64,000 nucleotides of DNA from Segatella oris (GCF_900637655.1 NZ_LR134384.1:2728001-2792000), one strand, 5' to 3'; positions 26,461 to 36,044 are shown, counted from the first letter of the stretch. Numbers and translations are program-made. Notes: generated by a model not told the origin, from the sequence alone.

Positions 26461-27129
26461 TTACATTCTCCCAAAATGCCACACAAGGCCAACATTCCAG
26501 ATGCCTTGCAGTCCGTAACCCAATTCAGAAGTGAAGCGCAGATGATTGCTTCCAATCTCTATTCCAACGGGCGAAAACTGATAAGCCACCCTCGCTTTTT
26601 CTTCTTTTATATTAGGGAAATTACTGCTGTTCGACTTCAGATGATAGTAGCTTACCCCCAGACCACCTCGAGAATAAAGGGCAAAATGACCATTATCCAA
26701 CCATGTATAGCTTACAGCCGGCATGAAAGTAAAAGTCTTACTGGACAGTCTCAAGTCGTCATCAGGGAAGATTGAATAGAAAAGACCACCGAAAATGAGT
26801 TTATAAGGATTATTCCCCCACCGTTCAGCTCGTGGAATATGCGCGCCTCTTGCCTCTGCTTCAGTATAGCTGATGCCTGCACCAACGGCCCATTTTGAAT
26901 TCAGATGATAGAGATATTCCATGCTCAACGAAACATTAATATTTTGAAACGCTGAGAAAAGTGAGCTGTCACTCTCAAGCTTAAACAGCCTTACATAATC
27001 ATTTCTCACGTTCTTCAAATGGGGTTCATCCCCCACTCCAATGCTCCATCTCACTTGATGTCTGTAGCTTTGTGCCTCAACCTGCAAGGCAAGACATAGG
27101 ACCAATAGGATAAAAAGGCTTCTTTTCAT
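26461..27129 (-). CDS. Outer-membrane beta-barrel protein
   Basis: 222 residues with a signal peptide (MKRSLFILLVLCLALQVEAQ, cleavage after Ala). The rest alternates short amphipathic strands ending in an aromatic C-terminus (WNVGLVWHFGRM), typical of small eight- or ten-stranded porin-like barrels. The start at 27129 is placed by the signal peptide; the longer form adds an unlikely Phe/Cys-rich stretch. Function unknown. Its 3' end meets murQ 4 bp away (convergent). Confidence 0.7.
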   Translation of the reverse strand: MKRSLFILLVLCLALQVEAQSYRHQVRWSIGVGDEPHLKNVRNDYVRLFKLESDSSLFSAFQNINVSLSMEYLYHLNSKWAVGAGISYTEAEARGAHIPRAERWGNNPYKLIFGGLFYSIFPDDDLRLSSKTFTFMPAVSYTWLDNGHFALYSRGGLGVSYYHLKSNSSNFPNIKEEKARVAYQFSPVGIEIGSNHLRFTSELGYGLQGIWNVGLVWHFGRM

Positions 27130-27157
27130 AGATGATATTCGTTTTATTATTCCGTTG

Positions 27158-27165
27158 CAAATATA
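27158..27165 (-). promoter_or_regulatory. -7 box of the beta-barrel gene
   Basis: TATATTTG on the minus strand, 28 bp upstream of the ATG at 27129. Confidence 0.5.
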
Positions 27166-27354
27166 AAAAAAGAAAGCGAAACACACAGCTCTTTTCCTCA
27201 TTTTTTGTGATAATTGTGCATCTTTTCTTAGACATTAGCCCATGCTTACTATGCAGGCATTCATTATCTGGCAAGTTATTTTCTACAAAGACGGGGCATG
27301 TCAGCCTATTCATATAACGGACATAGAAAGTCAGATGCAAGTACACAAAGAACC

Positions 27355-27384
27355 AAAAAAGGTCCGCTTCTCACGAAGCAGACC
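27355..27384 (-). terminator. Terminator after the MORN-like gene
   Basis: Stem GGTCcGCTTC/GAAGCaGACC (27361-27370 with 27375-27384, 4-nt loop) followed on the minus strand by six T's. Confidence 0.8.
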
Positions 27385-27461
27385 CTCTATAAATGTTTAT
27401 TGTTTAAATAGAGACTTTTGTTATTTATCTTATAACGATTTAAGAGAAGAAATTTTATGTA

Positions 27462-27971
27462 TTACATCAATGCTTTCAATTCAGAGATTGGGCGCTTTTC
27501 CATCGTTCCATCCGCACGAGTAATCGTGAAATAATCGTGTACAGACTTGTCGCCCTTAAACTGAACAACAGCTATACCGCCTTCACGCATGTGAAGAGTG
27601 AAGTAACCTTCGCGCTTACCCTGAATGTACTTACCATGCCATTTCTCCATACCATTCTGGTAATATGTGGTAACTTCACCGTTAAGAACAGTGTTGGCAT
27701 CGTTTCCCAAGTCAATAAAACTGTATTCACCTTCGGCTTTCAGTGTACCATTCATATAGAAATCCTGGAAGACATCGCGCTTGTTGAGGCCTTGATTCTG
27801 CTTCATCAATAAGCGATAATAACTTGCTTGTTCATTATTTGTTACGCTGGTTTTATCTGCAGCATAATAGATAGTGTCGGCAACAATGACTGCATTCTCA
27901 GCTACATGTTTACGTCCAAAGCTTGTAATAGTCAACATTGCCATTACTGATATCAAAAGAATACGCTTCAT
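27462..27971 (-). CDS. Secreted MORN/YwqK-like protein of unknown function
   Basis: 169 residues with a signal peptide (MKRILLISVMAMLTITSFG). Repeated short motifs of the form YMNGTLKAEGEYSF, YYQNGMEKWHGKYIQGKREG resemble MORN/YwqK-type repeats (N-G-x-x-x-x-x-G). Proteins of this sort in Bacteroidetes are periplasmic or surface proteins without known function. It has its own promoter and terminator. Confidence 0.65.
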   Translation of the reverse strand: MKRILLISVMAMLTITSFGRKHVAENAVIVADTIYYAADKTSVTNNEQASYYRLLMKQNQGLNKRDVFQDFYMNGTLKAEGEYSFIDLGNDANTVLNGEVTTYYQNGMEKWHGKYIQGKREGYFTLHMREGGIAVVQFKGDKSVHDYFTITRADGTMEKRPISELKALM

Positions 27972-28366
27972 ATTTGTATATTTTTAGGTTGTTTATTCTG
28001 TTTCTACTGCAAATATATAGAAAAGAATTGTGAAGTCGTTCCTTTTTTAACACTATTTTATACATATTTTTTCACGCCAAAATAGTCGTAACTTTACAAC
28101 CTGCTTTCAATTTAAAACTTGATTAAAATCAATGATTTTGCTTACAGTTTTAAAAGTAACTTCTTTCAAACTCCACTATAACAGGGATTTAAGATAAAGG
28201 AAGATACTCTACAAGATATATTCTGTTGTGTTATCGCGCACAACAACTTACAATCCGTAACATTATTAATTGTAAACTATTTTGAATAAAATCACTTTGT
28301 AAATGTTAATACCTTGATATATATCAAGAGGGTAACTATAACGCTTAAAAAGTTACATTGTGCAAC
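27972..28366. other. AT-rich intergenic region
   Basis: Nearly 400 bp without a gene. It holds the promoter of the 27462-27971 gene and a perfect 16-bp palindrome CTTGATAT/ATATCAAG at 28313-28328 close to the stop of the TonB-like gene. Otherwise nothing was recognised. Confidence 0.5.
28010..28017 (-). promoter_or_regulatory. -7 box of the MORN-like gene
   Basis: TATATTTG on the minus strand, 38 bp upstream of the ATG at 27971. Confidence 0.5.
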
Positions 28367-29491
28367 CTATTGCAACTTTACGTTTACAGGAATGAAGCAG
28401 AAACTTCTGACAGGTCTGCCTTCTTGCCTTGCCGGAGACCATTTCGGCATGCGTCTAAGCAAAGCAACAATGTTGCGATCCAATGTAGGAGAGAATGGCT
28501 TTACAATTGATATATTACTCAAAGTGCCGTCGCGTTCGATAATCAAACGTACCAATGCACGTCCTGAAAGAGCCTCCTTCTTTAAATAAGGTGGCACAAC
28601 GAGATTGGTCGTAATATATTGATTAAGATTTTGATTATTCCATGAAAACGATGCCAACTCCTCCGTCTGACGATACACATACATGCTGTCGCCGACAACA
28701 GGGACATCAACATGTTCCACAACAGGCGTACCCACAACGGGTTTAGTCTTGAGGAGTTTCTTCATTTTTGACGTCAGGAAGTTCACCCAGTCAGCTGTTG
28801 AAATCATGGATTGAACAGAAGGTTGCCCTTCCGCCCCCACTTCCATAAGCAGCGTTCTGTCATTTACCGGCACAGGACCATAAAGCTTCTGTGCGTCAAG
28901 TGAAACGGCATAATTGTTCAAAAGTCCTTCTGTCAGAGCATTACTCAAGTAATAAGATGCCACGGGATCGACCAAAATGTTTTCCAACTTCATAAGCTCT
29001 TTACCCTTAAGAATACGCTGGTTGGGAATGTCATAAACAAATAAATCTAATTGATGTTCCTTTCGTAGCGATGATTTCAGCCCCGGCTGAATGTTTTTTT
29101 CCACACGCATTGAAATATATCTACCTTCTTGTAACCCCACTTCACGCACTGAATAGGTGGCATAACAGAACTTACTGTCATCGGGAATTGTATCGAGTTT
29201 TGTCGTCAGAGGCTCACCATAAAGCGATTGTATGGCTGCAATCTTCCGGTCAAGTTGCATACATGTGTCGCCAAGGAGTGTGTTGATATGCTGCAAAAGC
29301 ACGGGTTGCGCCACATAACACAAACGCTCCGGCCACTCAAAATCAATGTCAACCACATTCATTTCGCCTTTGCTGTTCGTGCAGACCACATGCCGTTGCT
29401 CATACCTTATACTCGTACTGCTCGCTGTCTGCTGGGCTTTCATGCAACTGACTGACATCAAAAGCACCATTAGGAATATCATCTTTTTCAT
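28367..29491 (-). CDS. Secreted protein with TonB C-terminal domain
   Basis: 374 residues. The N-terminus (MKKMIFLMVLLMSVSCMKAQ) is a signal peptide, either type I cleaved near Ala-Gln or a weak lipoprotein signal at Cys16. The middle 250 residues are unrecognised. The last 75 residues form a TonB_C fold (VVPPYLKKEALSGRALVRLIIERD, then MPKWSPARQEGRPV). Unlike TonB it lacks a Pro-rich spanning segment and a lasting membrane anchor, so it probably does not energise receptors. The start at 29491 is set by the signal sequence. Confidence 0.7.
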   Translation of the reverse strand: MKKMIFLMVLLMSVSCMKAQQTASSTSIRYEQRHVVCTNSKGEMNVVDIDFEWPERLCYVAQPVLLQHINTLLGDTCMQLDRKIAAIQSLYGEPLTTKLDTIPDDSKFCYATYSVREVGLQEGRYISMRVEKNIQPGLKSSLRKEHQLDLFVYDIPNQRILKGKELMKLENILVDPVASYYLSNALTEGLLNNYAVSLDAQKLYGPVPVNDRTLLMEVGAEGQPSVQSMISTADWVNFLTSKMKKLLKTKPVVGTPVVEHVDVPVVGDSMYVYRQTEELASFSWNNQNLNQYITTNLVVPPYLKKEALSGRALVRLIIERDGTLSNISIVKPFSPTLDRNIVALLRRMPKWSPARQEGRPVRSFCFIPVNVKLQ

Positions 29492-29513
29492 TGTATATCG
29501 TTTAATTACTTCG

Positions 29514-29521
29514 CAAAGATA
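29514..29521 (-). promoter_or_regulatory. -7 box of the TonB_C gene
   Basis: TATCTTTG on the minus strand, 22 bp upstream of the ATG at 29491, directly behind the terminator at 29524-29558. Confidence 0.5.
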
Positions 29522-29523
29522 TA

Positions 29524-29558
29524 TAAAAAAAACAAGACCTATCATCCCGACAGGTCTT
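29524..29558 (-). terminator. Terminator of the upstream leftward operon
   Basis: Stem AAGACCT/AGGTCTT (29534-29540 with 29552-29558) followed on the minus strand by eight or nine T's. Confidence 0.7.
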
Positions 29559-29839
29559 ATTTCATTACTTACTAAAACTAAATTAACCACTAAAAAAACT
29601 AATATCTTTCCTTTCAGCAGCAAATATACGACTTATATTTGGATATATTATTACCAATATTACTTCAAAATTTGCATTTATTACGGATATTTGCAATATC
29701 ATTCGCTTGTAAGGACTCTTACTTATCAAATAGGTTTTTAAGAGGTGAAAATGCTAAGCCTTGATGTATCAGCAGGCAGGTTGTCATGGGCAGACTCCGT
29801 CAGACGGAGCTTATTTGTAGCGTAAGGTTGTCTGAAGAA

Positions 29840-29873
29840 ATCGCCCCGATGACACGATGGTTATCGGGGCGAT
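29840..29873. terminator. Perfect GC-rich hairpin after exodeoxyribonuclease III
   Basis: ATCGCCCCGAT/ATCGGGGCGAT (29840-29850 with 29863-29873), an 11-bp perfect stem with a 12-nt loop, 28 bp beyond the xth stop. There is only a weak T tract, so it may stabilise the mRNA end and not terminate by itself. A smaller hairpin CTCCGT/ACGGAG lies about 40 bp further on. Confidence 0.55.
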
Positions 29874-29900
29874 GACTTATATTGCTTTGCAACATTCAAT

Positions 29901-30653
29901 TTAAAGTTCAAGGTCTACTTCTATCGGACAATGGTCGCTGCCGAATATTTCGGTGTGGATAGAAGCGTCTTTCAGTTGAGGTAGGAGCCTGTCGGAGATG
30001 AGGAAGTAGTCTATGCGCCAGCCCGCGTTCTTCTCTCTTGCACGGAAACGGTAGCTCCACCAACTGTAGGTGACCTGCTCCGGATACAGAGTTCTGAACG
30101 TATCTGTAAAGCCATGGCTGAGCAGTTGAGTCATCTTGTCGCGCTCTTCATCGGTAAATCCGGCGTTACGGCGGTTGCTCTTGGGGTTCTTGAGGTCTAT
30201 TTCCTGGTGTGCAACGTTCAGATCGCCGCATACAATGACGGGCTTTTGTTCGTCAAGACGATGCAGGTAAGCCTGGAAGTCGTCTTCCCAAGTCATGCGA
30301 TAGTCAAGCCGACGGAGTCCGTCTTGAGCGTTGGGCGTATACACCGTGACGAGGAAGAAGTTGTCATATTCAAGGGTTATGACGCGTCCTTCATGGTCGT
30401 GCTCGTCTATTCCGATGCCATAAGTGACGGCAATCGGTTCTTTTCGTGCATAGATAGCAGTGCCGCTGTAGCCTTTCTTGTCGGCATAATTCCAATAAGA
30501 TGTATAGCCTGGGAACTGAAGATCAAGCTGTCCGGCCTGCATCTTGGTTTCTTGCAGGCAGAAGAAATCGGCATTCAGCGTTTCAAAAGATTGTGAGAAG
30601 TCTTTGCCTACACAGGCGCGAAGGCCATTTACATTCCATGAAATGAATTTCAT
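29901..30653 (-). CDS. xth: Exodeoxyribonuclease III / AP endonuclease
   Basis: 250-residue metal-dependent repair nuclease of the EEP superfamily acting at abasic sites. Motifs are MKFISWNVNGLRACVGK, LQETKMQ (metal-binding Glu), YSGTAIYARKEP, CGDLNVAHQEIDLKNPKSN, GWRIDYFLIS and the terminal GSDHCPIEVDLEL (catalytic Asp-His). It starts 7 bp after the DUF4840 gene, so the two probably share an mRNA. Confidence 0.95.
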   Translation of the reverse strand: MKFISWNVNGLRACVGKDFSQSFETLNADFFCLQETKMQAGQLDLQFPGYTSYWNYADKKGYSGTAIYARKEPIAVTYGIGIDEHDHEGRVITLEYDNFFLVTVYTPNAQDGLRRLDYRMTWEDDFQAYLHRLDEQKPVIVCGDLNVAHQEIDLKNPKSNRRNAGFTDEERDKMTQLLSHGFTDTFRTLYPEQVTYSWWSYRFRAREKNAGWRIDYFLISDRLLPQLKDASIHTEIFGSDHCPIEVDLEL

Positions 30654-30660
30654 ATGGTGT

Positions 30661-31290
30661 TTAGTGTTTTGTTTTTGAGACGAACATCAGATAGAGACCT
30701 GATGGGGCAAGTCTTTCCTTATCAGCAGTGATGAGGGCGGGCTGAACGGCTATTTGCAGTTTCTTGTTGGCCGGATTATAGAAGCACAGCATGTTGTTGC
30801 TGAATACAACCTCATGCGGTTTGCTGTCGTAGTTGGCTGTCAACGTAGCCTTAAAGCCGTTTGTCAGATAGCGATAAATCTTCTTTGGCTTGTTTGTGAA
30901 GCCCAAAGCGCCAATCTTGCTTTCGGCAGGTTGCATGGTAAGATGCTTGGCCAAATCCTGCTTTGCCTTGTTTGTCAAGGTGTGGTTTGGATTGAGCAGG
31001 CGTGAATAAAGGCTGTCGGGAATACTGTTGATGCGTACGATGGTGTCGAGCCCGATGGTGACCTTGACATTCGGAACAGAGTCTTTTGTGCGAGAGATTG
31101 AGCCATATTGCTGATAGACTGCATAGAGGTCGCCCTCATAAGTGCCTTTGGCTGCATCGAAAATCATCTTTGCTTCGGGCTCAGTAATCGTGATATCGTT
31201 GTCGTTATCATTACTCAAACAAGAAGAAAATGCGGTCAGTACAGCGGTCAGACAGAAGGCATAGCCAAGAAATTTACGTAGTTTTTTCAT
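30661..31290 (-). CDS. DUF4840 lipoprotein
   Basis: 209 residues with a lipoprotein signal (AVLTAFSSC, Cys24) and an Asp/Asn-rich linker, an arrangement associated with surface-exposed Bacteroidetes lipoproteins. The body matches what I recall of DUF4840, a Bacteroidales-specific beta-rich family without known function. It is located between folE and xth. Confidence 0.75.
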   Translation of the reverse strand: MKKLRKFLGYAFCLTAVLTAFSSCLSNDNDNDITITEPEAKMIFDAAKGTYEGDLYAVYQQYGSISRTKDSVPNVKVTIGLDTIVRINSIPDSLYSRLLNPNHTLTNKAKQDLAKHLTMQPAESKIGALGFTNKPKKIYRYLTNGFKATLTANYDSKPHEVVFSNNMLCFYNPANKKLQIAVQPALITADKERLAPSGLYLMFVSKTKH

Positions 31291-31365
31291 ATGAGATGCT
31301 TTATATTGTTGTTGGACAAGATGAGGAAGAGCAACCTTTGAGTCGCTTTTCCTGCAATAAAAGAA

Positions 31366-31959
31366 TTAAATTCGTTTGGATTCTCCACGCAGCAGACTCA
31401 TGAATTCCTGTCGGGTGTTGAGGTCATTGAACACGCCGCTGAAGTCGCTTGTCGTCGTTATGGAGTTTTGTTTCTCTACACCTCGCATCTGCATGCACAT
31501 GTGTTTGGCCTCAATCACGACCATTACGCCCTGCGGTTTCAAAGTAGACTGGATGCAGTCTTTGATTTGTTGAGTCAGACGTTCCTGCACTTGGAGACGG
31601 TGACTGAATATATCTACCACGCGGGCAATCTTGCTTAAGCCCGTGATGTAACCGTCGGGAATGTAAGCCACGTGGCATTTGCCGTAGAAAGGCAGCATGT
31701 GGTGTTCGCAAAGAGAGAACACATCAATGTCTTTTACAATGACCATTTGATTGTAATCTTCCTTGAACAGTGCATCAGTCAGCACTTTGTGAGGGTCTTG
31801 AGTGTAGCCACGGGTCAGTATCTGCATGGCTTTTGCCACGCGCATCGGGGTCTTTTCCAACCCTTCCCGACTGACATCTTCACCCAAAAGCGTGAGAACG
31901 CTCCTATAATGTGTGGCGAGATCATCAAGACCTTCGCGGAATTCAGTTTCAGGATTCAT
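31366..31959 (-). CDS. folE: GTP cyclohydrolase I
   Basis: 197-residue cytoplasmic enzyme making 7,8-dihydroneopterin triphosphate, the first step of folate and, in many bacteria, queuosine synthesis. Zinc ligands are in SLCEHHMLP (Cys84, His87), with HMCMQMRGV near residue 155 supplying the other Cys. [23 protein letters not shown] is the family core. FolK and QueA, which use related pathways, are encoded 20 kb away. Confidence 0.95.
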   Translation of the reverse strand: MNPETEFREGLDDLATHYRSVLTLLGEDVSREGLEKTPMRVAKAMQILTRGYTQDPHKVLTDALFKEDYNQMVIVKDIDVFSLCEHHMLPFYGKCHVAYIPDGYITGLSKIARVVDIFSHRLQVQERLTQQIKDCIQSTLKPQGVMVVIEAKHMCMQMRGVEKQNSITTTSDFSGVFNDLNTRQEFMSLLRGESKRI

Positions 31960-32017
31960 ATATATTGTATTGTCTTTTCCTTTGTGTAATCACTGCATTT
32001 GCAGTGCATCGCGCAAC

Positions 32018-32725
32018 TTAATATTGCACGGTAATCTTTCCTTTGACGATACAGGCCTGGTGATAGCCGAGGGCTTTCACCTTGCGGAGCATTTCGCTGG
32101 CCTCTTCAAAGCTTCGATAGTTGCCCACACGACATATCCAATGGGGCGAATAGAAATGCACATAGACAGGTTGTCCTGGGTATTTCATCTTGATAGCTGT
32201 GCTTGCTTGTTCAGCTTTCTGGCGGTCGAGACGTGAGTTCCCGCCTGAAAAAGCCTGTACACGATAGCCAACAATCTTGTGACTTCCACGCATTACTTTC
32301 TTTCGCATGTCGACAGTTGGAATGTTGATTTCATTCTCATCCTGCGGCTTGTTGACAGGTTCTGTCTTCTTTTGCGTTGTATTTTCGTGCCGTTCGATAG
32401 GCTTTTCAACGGACTCCGTCTTGCTTTCTGCATGCTTGGCAGAGTCACCGGTGATGACATGTTGAGGCTTTTTAGTCTCTTTTTGAGCTGCTTCAGTCTT
32501 ATTGGTTGTTGCGTTATTCTTTATAATCTCTTTCTTGGAGTTGTTCGTAACCTGCGGCTTTGTCTGTTTGCTGCCATTGACGAGTTCGTCGATTTCCTTG
32601 CTTTGCGTGACAGTTACAGTGCCTTTTCCGGGTTCGTTCTTTTTCAGATGATCAAGGAAAGTCTGTGCATGAGTTGGAATAACCATGCAAATCATGACAC
32701 CTAAGAGCCAAGCGAACTTTTTCAT
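32018..32725 (-). CDS. SPOR-domain periplasmic protein
   Basis: 235 residues: signal peptide (1-20, ends THAQ), a long low-complexity Lys/Thr/Glu-rich linker (about 35-140), and a C-terminal SPOR domain (about 150-235, IVGYRVQAFSGGNSRLDRQ to the end) that binds denuded peptidoglycan at division sites. The operon position before folE is like that in Bacteroides. Function in cell-wall or division is inferred from SPOR. Confidence 0.85.
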   Translation of the reverse strand: MKKFAWLLGVMICMVIPTHAQTFLDHLKKNEPGKGTVTVTQSKEIDELVNGSKQTKPQVTNNSKKEIIKNNATTNKTEAAQKETKKPQHVITGDSAKHAESKTESVEKPIERHENTTQKKTEPVNKPQDENEINIPTVDMRKKVMRGSHKIVGYRVQAFSGGNSRLDRQKAEQASTAIKMKYPGQPVYVHFYSPHWICRVGNYRSFEEASEMLRKVKALGYHQACIVKGKITVQY

Positions 32726-32811
32726 TTCCTATTGGATTAATTAAAATATTGGAAAGAAAGGAACCGAAGTCCGGCCTCGTTCCCTGACTTTCCAATGTTA
32801 GTTTCGTTTCA

Positions 32812-34896
32812 TTACTTCTTCCAAGCGTCGATGATTCCCTTGAAATCAGCAGCTTTCAAAGAAGCACCGCCGATCAAGCCGCCGTCGATATTCGGTTTGG
32901 AGAACAGCTCGGGAGCATTTGAAGCCTTGCAGCTTCCACCGTAAAGGATAGAGGTTTCTTCTGCAACTTCCTTGCCATACTTCTCTGCTACGATAGAACG
33001 GATGTAGCAAAGCATCTCTTCTGCCTGGTCAGAAGTAGCGGTCTTGCCGGTACCAATGGCCCAGATGGGTTCGTAAGCCAATACGATGTTCTTCCACTCT
33101 TCAGCAGTAAGATTGAACACACTGCCGTCAAGTTCGGCCTTAACAACAGCGTTCTGGCGGTTTGACTCGCGCTCTTCGAGGGTCTCACCACAGCAGAAAA
33201 TCACCTTCAAGCCGTGCTTCAAAGCCAACTGTACCTTTTCTTTCAGGATCTCTGCAGTTTCACCATAGTACTGACGACGCTCTGAATGACCGAGGATTAC
33301 GTACTGTGCACCGGTGCTTTTTACCATTTCTGCAGACACTTCTCCAGTGAAAGCACCCTTCTCTTTGTCTGCACAGTTCTCTGCACCAAGGCCAACCAAG
33401 TCGGCATTCAGCACCTGGGCAACACTTGCCAAGTGGATGAATGGGGTGCAGATTACTACGTCACAGTTAGGCTTTTCAGCTGTCATTGCCTCGTTGATCT
33501 CCTTTGCGAGAGCAATACCTTCTTGCAGGTTGAGGTTCATTTTCCAGTTACCTGCTACGATTTTCTTTCTCATTTTACTTTTCTTTTTATTAAAGAGTTG
33601 ATATAATCTTTGTTTATCTTTCTTTTCTTTCAGCCTCACCCACTTGCTCCATGCCCACAGACGGTCGGCTAAAGTGAGTAGGGTCAGTGGCAATATGAAC
33701 CACAGAATAATCTCTAATATCTTGCCAGGAACGCTGTCTTGCGGCATCTTCCCCAACGCAGATTGCGTGATGGGCAGCGATAGTTTGGCCCCGTTGGGCA
33801 GTTGATTATGGCTCCATTTGTTGATAATCGTGCCGTCTTTAAGCAACAACAGACCGGGATTACTGCGCACTATTGTCTTCAATGTAGTTTCGTCTGTGAT
33901 GCAGAATGGATACTCTGCTCCCGTGATGTCTCTCCATCGTTGAATGGCTTTCGCAGTGCTTGCCGTCAGACAATAGAATGGAATATTATAGGTCTGGGCG
34001 TACTCATAGAGTTGATCAATGTCGCCGAAATTGCTGTCATCGGCCCTTTCTAAATACGGAGCAATCAGCAGAAACGTATATCCTTTGTGACGAAGCACAC
34101 TGTCTGTGAGGTCTTTTCCTGTTTTCCTGTCTGCAACAGAGAAGTCATGAATGGGCGGAATGTAGCCTTCTTTGACTTGCACTGTCTTGCTGTCAATGAA
34201 CTTCCAGGTGGAATCTGGATAGTCATTAAGTGTGAATTCCTTACGCTGTCCGCCTTTCTCCATGATGAAAGTGGTTTCAAACAGTGGTTGTTCTGCATCT
34301 TTTGGTATCTCCATTCCATGTGGAATATTCGTGCCGATGCGGTAAGGACGAAAGTCAAACAGTGGCAGATAGTAGAGGCTCAGACCGCTGCTGACAAAGA
34401 TAAACACAATCGTATAGTTGATGACTATCCACTGGTTGCTTTCTGAAATGAAGCGGAACATCGCCAAAGGTCTTCGCATGATGACGATTGAACAGCCCAG
34501 AAGGATGATGTTCTTCACGAGTGTTTCTGTGTTTGTTAAATGCAAAGCATCCCCAAAACAGCCACAGTCTTTCACCGGATTTGCCACGACCAACCACACG
34601 GTTATCAGCGTCATGATGCTCATGAAGACTACTATCAACTTGGAAATGAGCCTCCGTTGGATGGCAAAAAGCAGGAAAATGCCCATACAGAACTCAACAG
34701 CTGCAAGCAAAACTGCCATAATCAACAGCATCCAATCGGGTAGAAAGCCCGGTATTCCAATTGCTCCGAGGTAGTCTTGTAACTTATATTGCAGTCCAAT
34801 AGGGTCTATAGCCTTCACGAAACCCGAGAAGATGAACGTCAGTGCCACGATGATGCGGCAGAGATTTACTGTCATTTTCAGTAGTCGTTGGCTCAC
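32812..34896 (-). CDS. tpiA: DoxX/BT_3928-family membrane protein fused to triosephosphate isomerase
   Basis: A single 694-codon frame with two known halves. Residues 1-441: BT_3928-type DoxX/MauE-like protein with six predicted membrane segments, a DCGCFGD motif in a periplasmic loop (near 108-114) and a periplasmic thioredoxin-like domain (about 180-385). After the last helix comes a strongly basic linker ([19 protein letters not shown]). Residues 442-694: complete triosephosphate isomerase (GNWKMN with Lys452, [26 protein letters not shown]). I read the DNA across the junction (33571-33660) and saw no stop. The topology places the isomerase in the cytoplasm. In Bacteroides these are separate adjacent genes. 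The ATG at 33573 could also start free isomerase. Confidence 0.88.
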   Translation of the reverse strand: MSQRLLKMTVNLCRIIVALTFIFSGFVKAIDPIGLQYKLQDYLGAIGIPGFLPDWMLLIMAVLLAAVEFCMGIFLLFAIQRRLISKLIVVFMSIMTLITVWLVVANPVKDCGCFGDALHLTNTETLVKNIILLGCSIVIMRRPLAMFRFISESNQWIVINYTIVFIFVSSGLSLYYLPLFDFRPYRIGTNIPHGMEIPKDAEQPLFETTFIMEKGGQRKEFTLNDYPDSTWKFIDSKTVQVKEGYIPPIHDFSVADRKTGKDLTDSVLRHKGYTFLLIAPYLERADDSNFGDIDQLYEYAQTYNIPFYCLTASTAKAIQRWRDITGAEYPFCITDETTLKTIVRSNPGLLLLKDGTIINKWSHNQLPNGAKLSLPITQSALGKMPQDSVPGKILEIILWFILPLTLLTLADRLWAWSKWVRLKEKKDKQRLYQLFNKKKSKMRKKIVAGNWKMNLNLQEGIALAKEINEAMTAEKPNCDVVICTPFIHLASVAQVLNADLVGLGAENCADKEKGAFTGEVSAEMVKSTGAQYVILGHSERRQYYGETAEILKEKVQLALKHGLKVIFCCGETLEERESNRQNAVVKAELDGSVFNLTAEEWKNIVLAYEPIWAIGTGKTATSDQAEEMLCYIRSIVAEKYGKEVAEETSILYGGSCKASNAPELFSKPNIDGGLIGGASLKAADFKGIIDAWKK

Positions 34897-34910
34897 TGTT
34901 GTGTTGCTTT

Positions 34911-35459
34911 TTATTCCTTTTCAGTCAGTTTGATGACTCCGAATACAGCATAGTTGATGATGTCCATATAGTTTGCATCAATGCCTTCGGATACCAAAGT
35001 CTGGCCATTAATGTCTTCAATTTCCTTTATCCGTACCAACTTCGTGAGGATAAAATCCGTGTAACTACTTACACGCATGGCTCTCCAAACCTCGTCGTAA
35101 TCGTGGTTTTTCTTCAACATCAGCTCCAAAGCTGCCTTGGCATATTTGTCATAAAGACTCAAGGCTTCCTCTGTGGTCATATCAACGGCATCGACAAACC
35201 CATGTTCAAGCTGGATAAGTCCAATGATTCCGTAGTTGATTAACCCGATAAATTCGGGACGAATGCCTTCGCCTACGAGTGATTTCTTCTTGATTTCAAG
35301 TGACCGGATACGCTTTGCCTTGATGAGAAGTTGGTCAGTTAAGGACTCAGGACGCAGCAAACGCCACGATGCCCCATAGTCATGTAGCTTCTTGTTGAAA
35401 AGCTCACGACATTCTTTCATGACGTTCTTAAACTGTTCCTCTGTGTTAGAATGTTTCAT
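34911..35459 (-). CDS. DUF1599 protein with internal duplication
   Basis: 182 residues consisting of two copies of one helical motif: [14 protein letters not shown]...[21 protein letters not shown] (about 23-85) and [14 protein letters not shown]...[21 protein letters not shown] (about 115-178). This matches DUF1599, a family described as nucleotide-modification associated; the biochemical role is unproven. It starts the leftward group ending with the DoxX-TPI gene, 14 bp ahead of it. Confidence 0.8.
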   Translation of the reverse strand: MKHSNTEEQFKNVMKECRELFNKKLHDYGASWRLLRPESLTDQLLIKAKRIRSLEIKKKSLVGEGIRPEFIGLINYGIIGLIQLEHGFVDAVDMTTEEALSLYDKYAKAALELMLKKNHDYDEVWRAMRVSSYTDFILTKLVRIKEIEDINGQTLVSEGIDANYMDIINYAVFGVIKLTEKE

Positions 35460-35468
35460 AAGTTCAAA

Positions 35469-35489
35469 AACTTTGCAATTGCAAAGTTA
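35469..35489 (-). promoter_or_regulatory. 20-bp perfect palindrome over the DUF1599 promoter
   Basis: The half-site AACTTTGCAA (35469-35478) is followed directly by its reverse complement (35479-35488). The -7 box TAACTTTG on the minus strand (35482-35489) lies within it. A dimeric repressor binding here would block the promoter. The gene start is only 23 bp away. Confidence 0.5.
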
Positions 35490-35535
35490 CTTATTTATAA
35501 TGAAACAGCCAAATTTTTGGTTGCTGCTTTGGTTC

Positions 35536-35943
35536 TTATGGATGTTGCTGGCGATAGCGGATCATCTTTACCACACCACACATGGCTTCGTATCTTGCCT
35601 TGAGAGAGTCGCATTTTACATGTAGCATGTTGCGCTCAAACAAAGGGCGTTTGCCCTCAAGTGCATGAAGAGTGACCTGCAAAGAAGAGTCTGTTTTCGC
35701 TATATCTGCCTGTGCCATCTTCAGTGAAGCGTCCTGCCATATCTTCAAAGCAGCCTTTCGTGACTCTACAGCTTCAGGGTAATCCTTGCGCAAGGCCATG
35801 ATAGAATCGAGCGTTTGAGTGTAGTTTCCCGCTTCATACAGCGCCTCTATCTGCGCCATGAGCGGTGCAGCTTTCTCGTCTTGTGTCTCTGCACAGCCGC
35901 AAAGAGAGGCACTGACAGCAAGTAACCAAAAATAATTCTTCAT
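35536..35943 (-). CDS. Small lipoprotein, coiled/helical
   Basis: 135 residues. Lipoprotein signal MKNYFWLLAVSASLCGC with a lipobox LCGC (Cys17). The mature part is helical and Lys/Asp/Ala-rich with a TPR-like segment (LYEAGNYTQTLDSIMALRKDYPEA). The start at 35943 is set by the signal; a -7 box ends only 5 bp upstream, so the mRNA may be leaderless. No family recognised. Confidence 0.7.
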   Translation of the reverse strand: MKNYFWLLAVSASLCGCAETQDEKAAPLMAQIEALYEAGNYTQTLDSIMALRKDYPEAVESRKAALKIWQDASLKMAQADIAKTDSSLQVTLHALEGKRPLFERNMLHVKCDSLKARYEAMCGVVKMIRYRQQHP

Positions 35944-35948
35944 GGTTG

Positions 35949-35956
35949 CAAAATTA
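35949..35956 (-). promoter_or_regulatory. -7 box of the small lipoprotein (leaderless)
   Basis: TAATTTTG on the minus strand with 5 bp between it and the ATG. Confidence 0.4.
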
Positions 35957-35998
35957 TAAAAAACTATGTGAAACGGCATATTCTGCACTAATTTTTAG

Positions 35999-36006
35999 TA
36001 ACTTTG
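35999..36006 (+). promoter_or_regulatory. -7 box of the CCA-adding enzyme relative
   Basis: TAACTTTG, 38 bp upstream of the ATG at 36045. Divergent from the lipoprotein promoter. Confidence 0.5.
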
Positions 36007-36044
36007 TACGCAATTTATAGCAAGTTAAGAGAAATTAAGCAACA

